A stretch of 64,000 nucleotides of DNA, from the NCBI GenBank assembly GCA_017407835.1, contig JAFQVV010000008.1, forward strand, positions 1 to 64,000, given 5' to 3'. This DNA is from Clostridia bacterium. Its GTDB lineage: Bacteria; Bacillota; Clostridia; Oscillospirales; CAG-272. Below the pieces are notes generated by a model. It did no database searches and was not told the DNA's origin. It saw only the letters and a program-made list of their open reading frames with translations. A program made the translations under genes and the position numbers. Positions within the stretch are counted from its first letter, which is position 1; each line of letters begins with the position of its first letter. This document shows, one piece after another, positions 8,921 through 17,762 of this stretch.

Positions 8921-8961
8921 CGTTTATAAGCAAACTGTTTAATAAATTGGAGTTTGTTGAA

Positions 8962-9468
8962 CTAAACGATTTCACGACCTGTTCCAATATAATATCCTTC
9001 TTGAATTGCCGAAAATGTTGCTATTGAGCATACTACAACGGAACTGTATTTTAATTCAACGAAATGTAGTGTCAAGGGCAAAAGAAACAATAACACCCCC
9101 GTAGTCTTATTCATCATTGTATGTAAGGATATTAACTTTTTCTTGTGAATGAATCCCCACATAATATCGCTGATTTTAATGATTGCGATTACAACAATCC
9201 ATATCCATAACCAGCTTGGCATATGAATTAACGGTAAGAATTTAATCAAAGATACAGCTACAAATATGAAGTCAGCAACCGTATCAAATCGTGCCCCAAA
9301 TTCGCTGATACTATTTGTCTTTCTTGCAACAGTTCCATCTACCATATCACTAAATCCACAAAAAAGATATAAGATATAAAATTGAGCTGAAAACGCAGAA
9401 AAAAGCAACATTAAGATACTGCATAAAATGCGGCAACTTGTTATCGTATTTGCAATATGTTTCTTCAA
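8962..9468 (-). CDS. CDP-alcohol phosphatidyltransferase family protein
   Basis: An integral membrane enzyme with several hydrophobic segments. It carries the complete family signature D-G-x2-A-R-x8-G-x3-D-x3-D (DGTVARK...FGARFDTVAD), whose aspartates bind the metal and CDP-diacylglycerol. Such enzymes make phosphatidylglycerophosphate, phosphatidylserine or similar lipids; the head group is not decided by sequence. I place the start at TTG 9468 (KKHIANTITSCRIL), because GGGGGAG lies five bases upstream. The frame extends to GTG 9516, but that lies inside a terminator hairpin. The gene is markedly more AT-rich than its neighbours, which suggests separate acquisition. Confidence 0.8.
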   Translation of the reverse strand: MKKHIANTITSCRILCSILMLLFSAFSAQFYILYLFCGFSDMVDGTVARKTNSISEFGARFDTVADFIFVAVSLIKFLPLIHMPSWLWIWIVVIAIIKISDIMWGFIHKKKLISLHTMMNKTTGVLLFLLPLTLHFVELKYSSVVVCSIATFSAIQEGYYIGTGREIV

Positions 9469-9510
9469 CTTCACTCCCCCAAATTCAAATTTATCTGTTA
9501 GATTAAGAAA

Positions 9511-9540
9511 ACCCACAGCAAAACGAAATCTGCTGTGGGT
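9511..9540 (-). terminator. Terminator downstream of guaA
   Basis: Read on the minus strand, ACCCACAGCA pairs with TGCTGTGGGT and is followed by TTTTCTT. It closes the guaA transcript and argues against the longer GTG start of the next gene. Confidence 0.75.
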
Positions 9541-9669
9541 TCAAGTCTTAAATCATTTTCTTTTCAGCAGAGCATTTTAATTGCTTCTGTTCAAAAATGG
9601 AGTGTTGTCTAAACACCTTTTTACATCACCGAAAGCCCTGTAAAATAAAGCTTCTTCGAGGGTTTTGGA

Positions 9670-10674
9670 TTATTCCCACTCAATGGTTCCCACCGGCTTG
9701 GGGGTGAGGTCGTAGAGAACGCGGTTGATGCCCTCGACTTCGGTGGTGATGCGCTGCGTAATATGGTGCAGCAGGGCGTAGGGGATCTCCTCGATGGTGG
9801 CGGTCATGGCATCCTTGGTATTGACGGCCCGGATGATCGCCGGCCAGCCTTCGTAGCGGGCTTCGTTTCTCACGCCGACGCTCTTGACGTCGGGGATCGA
9901 AATGAAATACTGCCAAACCTTACCTGCCAGGCCGTTTTTGTCAAACTCCTCACGGAGGATAGCATCGGCTTCACGCAGGGCGTGCAGGCGATCTCGGGTG
10001 ATGGCGCCCAGGCAGCGCACACCGAGACCGGGACCGGGGAACGGCTGACGGTAGACCATGTCATGGGGCAGACCGAGGGCTTCGCCCACCACGCGGACTT
10101 CGTCCTTATATAAGAACTTAACAGGCTCAACCAACTCCATCGCCATGTCATCGGGCAGGCCGCCCACATTGTGGTGGGACTTGACCGGCTTGCCGCTTTC
10201 CTTAGCCTTGATGGACTCAAGAATATCGGGATAAATCGTTCCCTGCGCGAGGAAAGAGATGCCGTCCAGCTTGGCGGCCTCCTCGTCAAATACTTTGATG
10301 AACTCGCCGCCGATGATCTTGCGCTTCTTCTCAGGATCAGCAACGCCTGCCAGCAGATCGAGGAAACGGTCGGTGGCATCAACGTAAACGAGGTTTGCAT
10401 CGAGTGCTTTACCGAAAACCTCGATGACCTGCTCGCTCTCGCCCTTGCGCATCAGACCGTGATTGACGTGAACACAGACCAGCTGACGGCCGATCGCCTT
10501 GATGAGGAGAGCGGCGACAACCGAAGAATCCACACCGCCCGACAGGGCAAGCAGAACCTTCTTGTCTCCCACCTGTGCCCGCACTTCGGCAACCTGCTCG
10601 GCGATAAAGGCATCGGCAAGTGCGCGGGTGGTGATGCGTTCCATGGATTCGGGACGGATATTACTGTTGGACAT
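9670..10674 (-). CDS. guaA: GMP synthase, ATP-pyrophosphatase subunit without amidotransferase domain
   Basis: A 334-residue protein that matches only the C-terminal half of ordinary bacterial GuaA (about 510 residues). ATG 10674 is chosen over the TTG at 10680; AAGAGG precedes it. The ATP-PPase P-loop SGGVDSS is at residues 45-51, followed by VHVNHGLMRKGE. The GMP synthase dimerisation domain is present (FPGPGLGVRCLG, VGVRNEARYEGWPAIIRAV, ending RVLYDLTPKPVGTIEWE). It activates XMP as an adenylate and needs ammonia. No class I glutamine amidotransferase domain precedes it, so ammonia must come from a separate subunit, as in archaeal two-subunit enzymes, or from free ammonia. It is 30 bases downstream of the CofE-like gene, probably in one operon. 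Confidence 0.85.
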   Translation of the reverse strand: MSNSNIRPESMERITTRALADAFIAEQVAEVRAQVGDKKVLLALSGGVDSSVVAALLIKAIGRQLVCVHVNHGLMRKGESEQVIEVFGKALDANLVYVDATDRFLDLLAGVADPEKKRKIIGGEFIKVFDEEAAKLDGISFLAQGTIYPDILESIKAKESGKPVKSHHNVGGLPDDMAMELVEPVKFLYKDEVRVVGEALGLPHDMVYRQPFPGPGLGVRCLGAITRDRLHALREADAILREEFDKNGLAGKVWQYFISIPDVKSVGVRNEARYEGWPAIIRAVNTKDAMTATIEEIPYALLHHITQRITTEVEGINRVLYDLTPKPVGTIEWE

Positions 10675-10704
10675 ATGCAAAACCTCTTTTCGATGTGATT
10701 AAAC

Positions 10705-11898
10705 TCAGGTGGTATAGTTATCGAAATAGCCCTGAACCAGGACAACGGGAGTCCCCTTATCGCCCGAGCCCGAGGTCAGGTCGCAGAGCGAACCGATCAG
10801 GTCTGTGAGCTGGCGGGGGGTAGTCCCCTGGGACGCCATGTTTCCAACCAGGCTGTCCCCGGTCTTGGCACGGATGCTGGCGGAAATGGCTTCCTTGAGG
10901 GCCTCGCCCGAGAGGTTGCTGTAGTCGTTATCGGCAAGGTACTTGAGCTTGAGCTCGTTGGGGGTACCGATCAGGCCGTCGGTGAATGCGGGAGAAACAA
11001 CCGGGTCTGCCAGCTCCCAGATCTTGCCCTGGGGATCCTTGAAGGCACCGTCGCCGTAAACCATGACTTCGACGTGCTTGCCCGTCTTCTCGAGAATGCG
11101 CGCCTGAATATCAAGCACCAGCGCCTTGCACTCGCGGGGGAAGAGCTTAATCTTGTCCTCGGTCGATTTGTTCGAGCCGAGCAGACCGTACTTTTCGTTG
11201 CAGCCACTGCCGTTCACGGGAGCGGTGAGGATATCATCGAGACCGCAGACCTTCGCAGCCCCCGCTTCGGTCAGCTTGCGCTTGGTGCGGGCGCGGGTGT
11301 GAATGTCACAGGTCAGGACGCGGTCGGTATAGGACAGAATTGTTTCGGGGCGGTTGGCGAAGACGATCTCTACCTCAGCACCGCATTCACGGATGAGATC
11401 GGCGTAATAGGCAACATAGTCCACACCGGTGAACTCATGCACATTGACCCCAAACAGCTCGCGGTAGCGCGCAAGCGAGAGCACGTCCGAATAGGGATTG
11501 ATCCCCGCCTCGTCAAGCTGATCATAGGTCAGCAGTGCGTTGCCCACCTCGTCGGAGGGGTAGCTGAACATAAGGACGACCTTTTTGACCGCCCGGGCAA
11601 TACCGCGCAGGCAGATCGCAAATCGGTTGCGGGAGAGAATCGGGAAAATCACGCCGATTGTATCGTCGCCCAGCTTGGCGCGGACATCGGCGGCAATATC
11701 GTCAACAGTAGCGTAGTTCCCCTGTGAACGGGCAACAATGGATTCGGTCAGCGAAATGACGTCGCGGTCATGCAGCGAAAAGCCCTCAGCTTCTGCGGCT
11801 TCCAGCACGCTTTCGGTGACAATGGTGGCGAGGTCATCGCCTTCACGGATGATGGGGCAGCGAATACCCCGGGAAACGGTTCCAACTTTGCGTTCCAT
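10705..11898 (-). CDS. CofE-like (coenzyme F420-0:L-glutamate ligase family) protein
   Basis: 397 residues from ATG 11898, with AAAGGA upstream. The N-terminal part (GDDLATIVTESVLEAAE, RDVISLTESIVARSQG) and the segment VYGDGAFKDPQGKIWELADP resemble the F420-0:gamma-glutamyl ligase family. That family joins glutamate to a cofactor carboxylate using GTP or another NTP. No F420 genes are visible here and most Clostridia lack F420, so the true acceptor is probably different. The protein ends SGDKGTPVVLVQGYFDNYTT, close to the stop. It is the first gene of a probable two-gene operon with guaA, which hints at a link with purine or GTP metabolism; that link is inference. Confidence 0.7.
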   Translation of the reverse strand: MERKVGTVSRGIRCPIIREGDDLATIVTESVLEAAEAEGFSLHDRDVISLTESIVARSQGNYATVDDIAADVRAKLGDDTIGVIFPILSRNRFAICLRGIARAVKKVVLMFSYPSDEVGNALLTYDQLDEAGINPYSDVLSLARYRELFGVNVHEFTGVDYVAYYADLIRECGAEVEIVFANRPETILSYTDRVLTCDIHTRARTKRKLTEAGAAKVCGLDDILTAPVNGSGCNEKYGLLGSNKSTEDKIKLFPRECKALVLDIQARILEKTGKHVEVMVYGDGAFKDPQGKIWELADPVVSPAFTDGLIGTPNELKLKYLADNDYSNLSGEALKEAISASIRAKTGDSLVGNMASQGTTPRQLTDLIGSLCDLTSGSGDKGTPVVLVQGYFDNYTT

Positions 11899-11940
11899 AG
11901 GTGTTATTCCTTTCGTAAATAACAGTAGCTTAACATAAGT

Positions 11941-11969
11941 ATTATACCGCAATACAGCTTTGAATGCAA
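11941..11969 (-). promoter_or_regulatory. Probable promoter of the CofE-like/guaA operon
   Basis: On the minus strand, TTGCAT (11969-11964), a 17-base spacer and TATAAT (11946-11941). The -10 is perfect and the -35 moderate. Confidence 0.6.
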
Positions 11970-11998
11970 GAGTTTTTTTTGCAGAGGTGTAAATTTTT

Positions 11999-13405
11999 TT
12001 ACACGCTGAATGTTGCTTCGCCGCAGCAGCGGCAAGACAAAAGCGCCGCCTGTTGGCGGCGCTTAATGGCACGGAAGGTAAAGATGAAGCAGATCAAATG
12101 CACAAGCGATGTGATCAGCCAGGAAACGGGGTAGGAGAGGTAAAGCATCCCTGCACTCGGAGCCGCGGCGAAAATGGTATAAAGCCACAAGATACGAAGT
12201 CCGCACGCGCCAAGCAGGGACACGACCATCGGCATCACCGAACGCCCCAGCCCGCGCAGGGTACCGACAAATATCTCCATCAATCCGCACAGGAAATAGG
12301 TCGTGCACACATAGCGCATTCGCTCAATGCCTGCGGCAATGACGGCTTCCTCACCCGGGCGGTAGAGATTGAGCAGAGGTTCGGCACACAGCACACATAT
12401 CCAGCCCAACGCCGCGCCGACCACAGTTACCATCACTGCAGACAGAACAACCACGCGGCGCACACGGTCAAGCTTGCCTGCACCGACGTTTTGTCCCGTG
12501 AAATTCAGCGCCGCATGGTGGAAGGCATTCATGGCAACATAAACAAAACCTTCGATATTCGCGGCGGCACCGTTGCCGGCAATCACCACATCGCCGAATC
12601 CGTTGATCGACGATTGAATAAGCACATTGGACACCGAAAACAGCGAGCCCTGAATCCCCGCAGGAAGCCCGACCCGCACGATCTGCGAAAACTCTTTGCG
12701 ATAAATGCGCAAACGGCGAAGTGAGAGCTTAACCGTGCCCCCATCCACAATCAAACAACGCAGAACCAACACTGCGGACAGGCACTGGGAGAGCACGGTT
12801 GCCAGCGCGACGCCCGCGACGTCCATATGGAAAAACACCACAAAAATCAGGTTAAGCAACACATTGAGCACACCTGAGATTGACAGATAAATCAGCGGAC
12901 GGCGGGTATCTCCAACGGCACGCAGGATAGACGCACCGAAATTGTAGAGCATCATGGCGGGCAGACCGCAGAAATAGATGCGCACATAAAGGGTGGAGAG
13001 GGGGAGCACCGTGGGGGGCGAATCCATCATTGCCAGAAACGAGCCGCAGGTGAGAAAACCGAAAATGCCGAAAATTACACCGCCCACCGCCGCCACGGTG
13101 ATGGTTGTATGCACCGCACGGTCAACCGCATCTGTGTTCTGTGCGCCAAAGCTGCGGGAAACCACCACCGATGCACCCACCGACAGGCCGGTGAGCAGAT
13201 TGACAATGAGGTTGATCAGCGAGCCCGTCGAGCTGACTGCCGCCAGTGCTGCATTGCCGTCTTCGGCAAACCGCCCGACAATCACAATATCGGCGGCATT
13301 GAAGAGCAGCTGGAGTACACCCGAGAACAGAAGCGGCAGCGCAAAGCGCAGCATCTTGCCCGCAAGGGGGCCCGAACACATATCCATTTCATAACGATTT
13401 GCCAT
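11999..13405 (-). CDS. MATE family efflux transporter
   Basis: A 468-residue polytopic membrane protein with about 12 hydrophobic segments in two similar halves. It opens MANRYEMDMCSGPLAGKMLRFALPLLFSGVLQLLFNAADI, diagnostic of clostridial MATE proteins, and repeats AVGDTRRPLIYL and RGLGRSVMPMVV in equivalent loops. These exporters use Na+ or H+ gradients to expel cationic drugs or metabolites; the substrate is unknown. The last 16 codons run through a perfect terminator hairpin (12043-12062) to a TAA at 11999. The normal gene end therefore may have been lost by a stop-codon change, leaving a Cys-rich tail (SCRCCGEATFSV). The family call is firm. Confidence 0.9.
   Translation of the reverse strand: MANRYEMDMCSGPLAGKMLRFALPLLFSGVLQLLFNAADIVIVGRFAEDGNAALAAVSSTGSLINLIVNLLTGLSVGASVVVSRSFGAQNTDAVDRAVHTTITVAAVGGVIFGIFGFLTCGSFLAMMDSPPTVLPLSTLYVRIYFCGLPAMMLYNFGASILRAVGDTRRPLIYLSISGVLNVLLNLIFVVFFHMDVAGVALATVLSQCLSAVLVLRCLIVDGGTVKLSLRRLRIYRKEFSQIVRVGLPAGIQGSLFSVSNVLIQSSINGFGDVVIAGNGAAANIEGFVYVAMNAFHHAALNFTGQNVGAGKLDRVRRVVVLSAVMVTVVGAALGWICVLCAEPLLNLYRPGEEAVIAAGIERMRYVCTTYFLCGLMEIFVGTLRGLGRSVMPMVVSLLGACGLRILWLYTIFAAAPSAGMLYLSYPVSWLITSLVHLICFIFTFRAIKRRQQAALLSCRCCGEATFSV
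12035..12062 (-). terminator. Intrinsic terminator embedded in the MATE coding end
   Basis: On the minus strand GCGCCGCC-AACA-GGCGGCGC is followed by TTTTGTCTT. It would terminate transcription before the annotated stop codon at 11999-12001. Confidence 0.65.
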
Positions 13406-13448
13406 TGGTTATCCTTCTTTCGATGAGCTATGCGAATTTGCCGCGAAA

Positions 13449-14246
13449 TCAGAAAAAGCGGCTGAGAATCCAAAACAGGAGAAGATGGGTGGGGTAAATG
13501 AGATAGAACGCACGACGCAGCACCGGCGAATGCTGCCCCTGCCGGCCGCCATAGAGCCACACAAGGGGGAGTGCAAGCAATGCAAAGCCCTGCTTATATA
13601 CGTTTACGGGCAGGCCGAACAATGTTACTTCCCACATCAGCCCTTGTATCATCTCGCAATTGATCCAATACATCACAAGCAGCTGTACCGCCATACGCAG
13701 ACAAATACCGAGCCGCGGCTGTGCACTGCGGTCAATGCGGGTGAAGTAGAAAAGTGCGATCATCAGCATTCCGTATCCGTAATAATCGACGAAAAGCAGG
13801 AAGCCGAGCAGATAAAAGCAAAGCAGAACGGTCGCCGACAGCAGCAGGCGCACCAGGGGGCGGTGAAGCGCACCGATGCGCGCAAACAGGCTCAGCATCC
13901 CCATCCCAAGCAAAAATGACCAGACAACATTTTGACACAACGGATTGAACACGACATCGGTCATCATCAGGTCAAAGGGGATTTCGGAGAGGAGTGCTGC
14001 CCCGAGCAGGCGCAGGCAATAGCGGCGGCGGCTTCGGGTATGAACAAAGCCCTCAGTCAGCAGAAAGGCAAAGAGCGGAAAGGCTATCCGCCCAATCCAG
14101 CCAAGCCACTCAGCGTCTATCATAGATGTTCCCCGGAGGTGGTCACAGAGCATGAACAGATTGGCAAGCAAATGCAGACCGAATGCAGTCAGTCCCCAAG
14201 TGCGCATCGGAGAAGCGGCAGGGGATTGAAGTGCTTCGGTATTCAT
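13449..14246 (-). CDS. TraX family membrane protein
   Basis: A 265-residue protein from ATG 14246, with GGGAGG six bases upstream. An earlier in-frame ATG at 14282 overlaps the promoter and has no ribosome site. It has about eight hydrophobic segments and the TraX hallmarks FGLHLLANLFMLCDHL, GWIGRIAFPLFAFLLTEGF, RRYCLRLLGAALLSEIPFDL and the C-terminal FYLIYPTHLLLFWIL. TraX of F plasmids N-acetylates pilin. Chromosomal clostridial homologues occur without conjugation genes and probably acylate other surface molecules. No transfer genes are present nearby, so a role in conjugation is unlikely. The family call is good; the substrate is unknown. Confidence 0.85.
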   Translation of the reverse strand: MNTEALQSPAASPMRTWGLTAFGLHLLANLFMLCDHLRGTSMIDAEWLGWIGRIAFPLFAFLLTEGFVHTRSRRRYCLRLLGAALLSEIPFDLMMTDVVFNPLCQNVVWSFLLGMGMLSLFARIGALHRPLVRLLLSATVLLCFYLLGFLLFVDYYGYGMLMIALFYFTRIDRSAQPRLGICLRMAVQLLVMYWINCEMIQGLMWEVTLFGLPVNVYKQGFALLALPLVWLYGGRQGQHSPVLRRAFYLIYPTHLLLFWILSRFF

Positions 14247-14280
14247 GACTGTCCTCCCAAATTGAACACATCTTTTCTCC

Positions 14281-14309
14281 ATTATACTCTCCTCCGCACA
14301 AAAAAGCAA
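14281..14309 (-). promoter_or_regulatory. Promoter of the TraX-family gene
   Basis: On the minus strand, TTGCTT (14309-14304), a 17-base spacer and TATAAT (14286-14281). It abuts the SpoIIE terminator. Confidence 0.6.
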
Positions 14310-14337
14310 GAGTGCGGAGCATTTTTTTGCTCCGCAC
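14300..14337 (-). terminator. Terminator of spoIIE
   Basis: On the minus strand GTGCGGAGCA pairs perfectly with TGCTCCGCAC, followed by TCTTGCTTTTTT. Confidence 0.85.
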
Positions 14338-14345
14338 ACATCAGT

Positions 14346-16742
14346 TTATTCTTCGGCGGCAAGGATGCGAATCAGCGCCACGCTCTTGTCGTCGGGTCTG
14401 CCCCCCTGCTGCGCTGCCCCCTCCAAAATCAGCTCGGCAGCGTGTGAGAGATCATCATCCTCAGGCCAGCCGCAGCTGAGCAGATCCAACAGCCACACGC
14501 TTTCCTCAAAGCTTTGCGCAATGCCGTCAGAGAGCATCACAATTACATCTCCCGCCTGCACATCAAAGCAGAGCTGTTCGGCATCCAGCGCCCGCATGAT
14601 GCCAATGGGCACCGTTTTCGACTGCAGCTTGAAGAGGTTGCCGTCCCGCCGCACATAGGAGGGTGCCGCGCCGCTTTTGATGAAACCCGCCCGTCCCGTG
14701 ATCAGGTCCAGCTCCATCAAATCCACCGTGGCGGAGCATTCGATCCCTTTCGCCCGCACAAAGCTGTTGAGCAGGCGAAGCGCCGTCTCCTTGCGGTTGC
14801 CCGAGGAGAGCATTTTCTCCAGGAAAACCGTGCAAAGCCGTGAGGTCAGCGCCGCCTCACGACCGCTGCCCATGCCGTCCGAGAGCAGGGCGTAGAAAAA
14901 GTCGTTCTCACCGCCGCCGAAGGTGTGGATGCTGTCTCCGCACGCCTCGTCCGCACAGGCGGCGGCAGAGCGCCGAATGCTCTCCACCCCATACCGCCGC
15001 GCAGTACAAAGGCGCATGGAAATCCGCCCGTCGCGGATCGACAGTGAAGGCGGCGTGAGGGCAAAGCCGCAGGTGTCGGCAAAGGCGCGGCGCAGATCCT
15101 CAGCCCCCAGACCGGCGCGGCCGAGGTCGATGCCCTCCGCCAAAATTTGCTTGCGGCGCTCGCCGTACACCAAAATTCCCTGCGCACCAAGCCCCAGCCG
15201 TTTCGCCGTTCCCCGCACCCGCTCGGTCAGCCCATCGTCGATGCGATAATCGGCTTGTTCCGCCGCCAGCGTTTCGGCAAGAATGGCGGAAACTGCTTCA
15301 TAATCGACAGCAAAGCACTCGGTTCGCTCGCGTGCGGCGGTATCCGACCACAAACGGGCACACCCGCGATTGATCTCATCCAAAATCAGCGGCATCTGCG
15401 GGCATCGGCTGCGCAGATAATCGGGGACAGTTTCAACGCTTGTCCGCCCCGCGCTGTGCAGCTCGATCGTGAGCTTGCCCAGCACATCCACTGTCGAGCC
15501 GTACTCCTGCTCCCAGCAGATCCGATTTTGCGCACAGGTGGGGCAAAATCGGTCGCAGGTTTCGTCGCAGAGACGGCGCAGTGCCAGCACATCGGGGCGG
15601 CGCAGGCGGTCGGAGAGGCTGTAGCAGATATGGGAGAGGTCGGCAAAGGTATCGGATAGCGCCTGCATACGCAGCTCTGCCGATGCCGCCCTTGCTTCGG
15701 AGACGGCGGATGCCGTCATTTCCCCTCCACGGCTCTGCCGCAGACGGAGAAGTCCTGCCGCGCCCCCCTCGGCGTGGAGCAGATCGAGACGGTCTGCCGA
15801 CATCACAAAGATCGACCCGCACACCAGTGCCGGCACCAGACGAATCAGGGCCGTGAGCCCATCGATATATCCACCCCAAAGCATACCGAGGATGGCAGAG
15901 ATGCTCACCGCCGCCACCGCCGATCGCTGCCACATCAGGCCCGACGTCCCCGCGGCAATGAGGAAAAGAGGCGCATAGATCGGCTCAACGCAAAGCCCGC
16001 ACAACCCGCCAAGCAAAGCTCCCCGCCCGATGCCGCCCAGACGTGTAACAACCAGGGTGATGACAAATGCCAGAAATGCCACAATCGAGATGCCGAACAG
16101 ATCAACCTCCCGCACCGCCCAGCAGAGCGAGATGAGCAGTGCGCCCACCGAAATCTCCCGTGCACGCTCGGCAGAGCCACCGAAGCGAAGCTCCTCGATT
16201 GCGCAGAGTGGGGCATAGAGCAAGCAGGTAAGCGGGGCGGCAATCATTGCAGTAAAGGCGCCAAACAAATCATAATAGCGATATCCCCCCGCAACAATGC
16301 CCCAAACGCTTACGAAAAAAGCAACCACACACGCCGTCGCCATCCGCAATGTCAGGCTCTCGCGAAAAAGTGCGGTGCGATTTGCCCGCAGACGCGCCGG
16401 GAGGCTGCCCCGCGCCCCGCCCTCGGGCTGATCAATGGTCAGTCGGCTCAGCACGCGCACCAGTGCCCCAAAGCAATAGGCAGCGGCGCGCACCCATGGC
16501 GAGACAGCACCCGTCTCGCCTACCGCAAAAGCCGACGCCAGAAGTCCGCCCAAAATCCATCCGACGCGGCGTTCTGCCCCACAGAGCAGCCCGATCCCCA
16601 GCGGATATGTACCGAAGGGCAGTGCTCCCCATCCCAAAAGAAAAGCCAGCAGTGCCCAGCCGCATCCCGCACCCCATGCCTGCCATGTCTCGTCCGAGAC
16701 GCGCGGTAATTTCGCGCGCCGTGTGTTCTGTTGCTTGTCCAT
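14346..16742 (-). CDS. spoIIE: Stage II sporulation protein E, serine phosphatase
   Basis: A 798-residue protein from ATG 16742 (MDKQQNTRRAKLPRVSDETW). The N-terminal half (about residues 25-320) has around ten membrane segments. A central regulatory segment follows, with a Cys-rich patch (CDETCDRFCPTCAQNRICWEQ) typical of SpoIIE. The C-terminal PP2C domain contains FFYALLSDGMGSGREAALTS and GDVIVMLSDGIAQSFEES, whose aspartates bind manganese. In sporulating Firmicutes it sits at the asymmetric septum and dephosphorylates SpoIIAA, which activates sigma-F in the forespore. Length matches the B. subtilis protein (827). It is monocistronic with a strong terminator. This is the clearest evidence in the window for endospore formation. 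Confidence 0.92.
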   Translation of the reverse strand: MDKQQNTRRAKLPRVSDETWQAWGAGCGWALLAFLLGWGALPFGTYPLGIGLLCGAERRVGWILGGLLASAFAVGETGAVSPWVRAAAYCFGALVRVLSRLTIDQPEGGARGSLPARLRANRTALFRESLTLRMATACVVAFFVSVWGIVAGGYRYYDLFGAFTAMIAAPLTCLLYAPLCAIEELRFGGSAERAREISVGALLISLCWAVREVDLFGISIVAFLAFVITLVVTRLGGIGRGALLGGLCGLCVEPIYAPLFLIAAGTSGLMWQRSAVAAVSISAILGMLWGGYIDGLTALIRLVPALVCGSIFVMSADRLDLLHAEGGAAGLLRLRQSRGGEMTASAVSEARAASAELRMQALSDTFADLSHICYSLSDRLRRPDVLALRRLCDETCDRFCPTCAQNRICWEQEYGSTVDVLGKLTIELHSAGRTSVETVPDYLRSRCPQMPLILDEINRGCARLWSDTAARERTECFAVDYEAVSAILAETLAAEQADYRIDDGLTERVRGTAKRLGLGAQGILVYGERRKQILAEGIDLGRAGLGAEDLRRAFADTCGFALTPPSLSIRDGRISMRLCTARRYGVESIRRSAAACADEACGDSIHTFGGGENDFFYALLSDGMGSGREAALTSRLCTVFLEKMLSSGNRKETALRLLNSFVRAKGIECSATVDLMELDLITGRAGFIKSGAAPSYVRRDGNLFKLQSKTVPIGIMRALDAEQLCFDVQAGDVIVMLSDGIAQSFEESVWLLDLLSCGWPEDDDLSHAAELILEGAAQQGGRPDDKSVALIRILAAEE

Positions 16743-16892
16743 CGTCTTGTCATTCCTTTCCGCTGCGTGCTCACCGCACACATTTACGCTACCAGTATAA
16801 CGCAAAACTCCCGCACACGCTGTCGAAGCGGGCGGGAGAGGAATGACTATTTATCGCTCTTCGGCGAGGTTTTTGCAAAAGAGGGACGAAAA

Positions 16893-17042
16893 GGGCTTGG
16901 GGAGAAGCTTTTTGAAAAAAGCTCCTCCCCAAACCCCTCCGCAAAAACTTTCAAAAAGAGGGGGTTATCAAGTTTTTGGGGGGTCAAGGGGGATTTTTTA
17001 TCAAAAATCCCCCTTGTGGGGCGCGGGGCAAAGCCCCGCTCT
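16893..17042. repeat. Intergenic hairpin repeat (copy R2)
   Basis: Three hairpins in series: GGGGAGAAGCTTTTT/AAAAAAGCTCCTCCCC (16899-16930), AAGGGGGATTTTT/AAAAATCCCCCTT (16986-17015) and GCGGGGC/GCCCCGC (17023-17039), with the shared GCAAAAACTTTC...AAGTTTTTGG element between. It fills the 302-base gap between spoIIE and the YfcE gene and probably ends transcription from both sides. Confidence 0.6.
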
Positions 17043-17044
17043 CC

Positions 17045-17608
17045 TTATATCGTCCCGCGCAGAACTTCTTCTCCATCCATGGTGAGGATGCGATAATTAC
17101 CGCGCTCGGTATCGAGCATCATATAGGTGGCGGGATTTCCCCCTTTGGGCAGGGCGACCGAGCCGGGATTGAGGTAGAGCGCCTCCCCTCCCGCAGGCAG
17201 GGCAAAGGATTCGGCGGCGTAGAGGTGAGTATGCCCGTGCAGGAGCACATCCCCCGCACGCAGGGCAGGCGGCGTGCTGATGTTATGGTGATGTCCGTGG
17301 GTAGCAAAGATCACCTTCTGCCCGACGGGCAGAAGGGCATAGTCGGCGAGGACGGGGAAATCGAGCACCATCTGGTCAACCTCGGCCTCGCAGTTGCCCC
17401 GCACGCAGAAGAGCTTGTCACGATTGGCATTAAGCAAGGCGATAACGCGTTTGGGCGCATAGCCTGCGGGCAGATCATTGCGCGGACCGTGATAGAGCAG
17501 GTCGCCCAGCCAAAGCAGGCGATCGGCGCCCTCGGCGGTGAATCGGTCGAAGGTTTGCTCGGCGGCGGCAAGGTCGCCGTGCAGGTCGGATGCAATCAAC
17601 AGGTTCAT
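17045..17608 (-). CDS. YfcE/MJ0936 family metallophosphodiesterase
   Basis: A 187-residue cytosolic enzyme with the complete calcineurin-like metal site. The motifs are DLHG (residues 8-11), LGDLLYHG, RGNCE, THGHHH and LLHGHTH, ending in YLNPGSVALPKGG. These enzymes hydrolyse phosphodiesters in vitro with manganese; the natural substrate is unsettled. The ATG at 17608 follows GGAAAGGAA in the gap. The gene sits alone between the intergenic repeat and the PIG-L gene with no obvious operon partner. The family call is firm and the biological role open. Confidence 0.9.
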   Translation of the reverse strand: MNLLIASDLHGDLAAAEQTFDRFTAEGADRLLWLGDLLYHGPRNDLPAGYAPKRVIALLNANRDKLFCVRGNCEAEVDQMVLDFPVLADYALLPVGQKVIFATHGHHHNISTPPALRAGDVLLHGHTHLYAAESFALPAGGEALYLNPGSVALPKGGNPATYMMLDTERGNYRILTMDGEEVLRGTI

Positions 17609-17762
17609 TTTTTGTTTCCTTTCCGTGGGAGTTGCGTCGAGATTTTGGACGCCCCAATCTTCATTCTGATTATCCTTGATTGATTATCGTTGTTCAACAC
17701 GAGACTGTCATGCCGCAGCCAATCACCTCAAACTTGGGGCAGCGAGCGCTGCCGTCAGCCCG

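Noticed and set aside
9511..9516. GTG 9516 as start of the phosphatidyltransferase
   Set aside because: It lies inside the guaA terminator hairpin and has no ribosome site; TTG 9468 has GGGGGAG upstream.
13449..14246. Conjugative element suggested by TraX
   Set aside because: No relaxase, coupling protein or type IV secretion genes are nearby; TraX homologues are common on clostridial chromosomes.
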